Assembly: GCA_041395105.1 (NCBI GenBank)
Contig: JAWLBB010000001.1
Span: forward strand, 1,656,294-1,720,293
Direction of reading: 5' to 3'
Length of the DNA stretch: 64,000 bases
Source of the DNA: Opitutaceae bacterium
GTDB taxonomy: Bacteria > Verrucomicrobiota > Verrucomicrobiia > Opitutales > Opitutaceae
Below the pieces are notes generated by a model. It searched no databases. It was not told the origin of the DNA and worked only from the letters and a program-made list of their open reading frames with translations. Below, one piece after another: positions 62,363 through 64,000 of this stretch (positions within the stretch are counted from its first letter, which is position 1; each line of letters begins with the position of its first letter). Position numbers and translations under genes: made by a program.

Positions 62363-64000
62363 GAAATCGTCTTTGCCTTCCGCTCCTCGTCTTCACGCTG
62401 TTCATCTGGGCGCCACGTTCGCTGACGGCCCTGAGTGATACCCCTTTTGTCGAATCGCGAAGGACCCCGGGGGCCCTGGCACTGGTGGAGGCGGGCCGGC
62501 CCGCGGAGTTGCTTGTCGACGGCGACGACTGGCCGGGTGTGCTCCGGGCGGCCCGGGATCTGCGCGATGATTTTGAACGGGTGACCGGTCAGTTGCCTGC
62601 ACTCCGGGAGTCGACTGAAGCAATTGGACGGGAGCTTGTCGTGATAGGCACGATCGGCCGGAGCCGGCTGATCGACGAATTGATCCGGGAAGGAAAGATC
62701 GACGTCGGCGAAACGGCTGGTCGATGGGAGGGTTACCTGATCCAGTCCGTGGCCAGCCCCTGGCCCGGGGTGGAACGCGCGCTGGTGATTGCCGGCAGTG
62801 ACCGGCGGGGCACGATCTATGGGATCTATGAGCTCTCCGAGCAGATCGGAGTGTCGCCCTGGTACTGGTGGGCGGATGTTCCGGCCAGGGAAAGCGAGGC
62901 GCTCTATGTGCCGGAAGGAACGCGGATAACGGATGCCCCGGCGATCCGCTACCGGGGCATCTTCATCAATGACGAAGCGCCTGCCCTGTCCGGATGGGCG
63001 GCTGAGAAATTCGGCGGGTTCAATCACCGGATGTACGGGCACGTCTTCGAACTCATCCTGCGACTGCGCGGCAATTACCTCTGGCCGGCCATGTGGAGAC
63101 CCCGCGCCTTCATCGACGATGATCCTGAGAATGCCCGGCTGGCGGATGATTACGGAATCGTCATCGGTACCTCTCATCATGAACCGATGATGCGGGCCCA
63201 CGACGAATGGGGGCGCTATGGCGACGGACCCTGGGATTATTCCCGCAACGCGGAGAAACTGAAACAGTTCTGGCGGGGAGGGGTCGAGCGGGTGAAATCC
63301 GCCGACAAGATCGTCACCCTCGGCATGCGGGGAGACGGGGACGAAGCGATGTCCGAGGACACCAACATCGCCCTGCTTGAGAAGGTGGTGGCGGACCAGC
63401 GGGAAATCCTCTCCGAGGTGCTGGACCGGCCCCTGCCGGAGATCCCTCAGGTGTGGGCCCTCTACAAGGAGGTTCAGGGCTATTACGAAAAGGGGATGAG
63501 GGTTCCCGATGATGTGACCCTGCTCTGGGCGGATGACAACTGGGGCAATATCCGACGTCTCCCCGCCCCGGATGAAAGGGAGCGGACCGGAGGCGCCGGA
63601 GTGTACTACCATTTTGACTACGTAGGGGGGCCAAGGAACTACAAGTGGATGAATGTCACCCCGATCACCAAGGTGTGGGAGCAGATGCACCTGGCCCGGG
63701 AATACGGAGCGGACCGGATCTGGATCGTGAACGTGGGTGACCTGAAGCCGATGGAGTTCCCCATCGAATTCTTCCTGACCTATGCCTGGAATCCCGAACG
63801 CTGGCCCTATGAGCGGCTCGAAGAATACTCAAAGACCTGGGCGACCCGTGAGTTCGGGGAGGAATTCGCGGCTGAAATCGCTTCTCTCATCAACGGCTAC
63901 AGCAAGCTCAACCGACAGCGCACCCCTGAACTGCTCACGCCGGAGACCTTCAGCCCGATTCACTACAACGAGGCGGAGGGAGTCATCGGGGAGTGGCGGG
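62359..64000 (+). CDS. GH115-family alpha-glucuronidase, C-terminus cut by window edge
   Basis: 547 codons visible from ATG 62359, overlapping the GH74 stop (ATGA). Signal peptide MRNRLCLPLLVFTLFIWAPRSLTA, then an N-terminal mixed domain. The core then has AIRYRGIFINDEAPALSGWAAEKFGGFNHRMYGHVFELILRLRGNYLWPAMW, the characteristic GH115 block. VIGTSHHEPMMRAHDEW and VTLGMRGDGDEAMSEDTNIALLEKVV follow, also typical, as does HFDYVGGPRNYKWMNV. GH115 enzymes remove (4-O-methyl)glucuronic acid from xylan. Pairing with GH74 suggests a hemicellulose-degradation transcript continuing to the right. Confidence 0.93.
   Translation, partial: MRNRLCLPLLVFTLFIWAPRSLTALSDTPFVESRRTPGALALVEAGRPAELLVDGDDWPGVLRAARDLRDDFERVTGQLPALRESTEAIGRELVVIGTIGRSRLIDELIREGKIDVGETAGRWEGYLIQSVASPWPGVERALVIAGSDRRGTIYGIYELSEQIGVSPWYWWADVPARESEALYVPEGTRITDAPAIRYRGIFINDEAPALSGWAAEKFGGFNHRMYGHVFELILRLRGNYLWPAMWRPRAFIDDDPENARLADDYGIVIGTSHHEPMMRAHDEWGRYGDGPWDYSRNAEKLKQFWRGGVERVKSADKIVTLGMRGDGDEAMSEDTNIALLEKVVADQREILSEVLDRPLPEIPQVWALYKEVQGYYEKGMRVPDDVTLLWADDNWGNIRRLPAPDERERTGGAGVYYHFDYVGGPRNYKWMNVTPITKVWEQMHLAREYGADRIWIVNVGDLKPMEFPIEFFLTYAWNPERWPYERLEEYSKTWATREFGEEFAAEIASLINGYSKLNRQRTPELLTPETFSPIHYNEAEGVIGEWR

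Overview
The window looks like a chromosome fragment of a GC-rich, outer-membrane-bearing bacterium, most likely Verrucomicrobiota and probably the Opitutales/Opitutia side. This is inferred from gene content: an adjacent DUF1800/DUF1501 pair, xylan/xyloglucan glycoside hydrolases (GH74 and GH115), surface-protein modules with the 'NISTRG ... VEVYE' pattern common in Verrucomicrobiota, an MtaA-like/corrinoid/RACo methyl-transfer module, and many genes without a clear Shine-Dalgarno. No rRNA is present, so the taxonomy is not proven.

Layout. 1-7.8 kb (mostly minus): a peptide ABC importer (binding lipoprotein, YejE- and YejB-like permeases, OppF- and OppD-like ATPases) interrupted by one plus-strand orphan, preceded by a fused acyltransferase/GT9 protein. 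8-16.2 kb (plus): serS, tilS, ftsH, a class I aminotransferase, a UDP-glucose dehydrogenase and a SleB-like hydrolase. 16.3-19.1 kb (minus): DUF1501 and DUF1800. 19.2-25.6 kb: a cysteine-containing orphan, alr and tsaB (minus), then tig-clpP-clpX (plus). 25.7-31.5 kb: a sodium:solute symporter and a creBCD-like sensor operon. 31.6-37.5 kb: M42 peptidase, hisA, an Lpd-like flavoprotein, a DJ-1 protein, an NAD-dependent epimerase, ybaB-recR and tRNA-Gly(CCC).

37.6-44 kb is more accessory. A second copy of the tRNA 3' end lies 137 bp downstream of the tRNA. A 1246-residue lipoprotein built from 26-residue helical repeats follows, then a VapBC pair and a Gfo/Idh/MocA oxidoreductase. 44-47.5 kb is decayed: a metallo-hydrolase stump, a multiply frameshifted surface-protein pseudogene and a methyltransferase-like gene with one frameshift. 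47.4-54 kb holds the corrinoid module (UroD/MtaA-thioredoxin protein, corrinoid protein, RACo-type reactivase) beside an NtrB/NtrC-like two-component pair. 54-59.3 kb: a 43-bp tandem REP-like array, tRNA-Gly(GCC) with a strong terminator, a TonB-C-like protein, a D-2-hydroxyacid dehydrogenase, a second VapBC with an unusually clear promoter/operator, a DMT transporter and a second, doubly frameshifted UroD-family gene. 59.3-60.1 kb is a repeat island of hairpins and palindromes with no gene. 60.1 kb to the end: a GH74 enzyme overlapping a GH115 alpha-glucuronidase that runs off the window.

The first 44 kb shows no broken genes. All frameshifts seen lie between 44 and 59 kb, next to repeats, toxin-antitoxin pairs and tRNA-linked junctions. 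The best candidates for undescribed biology are the 26-residue-repeat lipoprotein, the acyltransferase/GT9 fusion that lacks the acyltransferase catalytic histidine, and the 59.3-60.1 kb repeat island.
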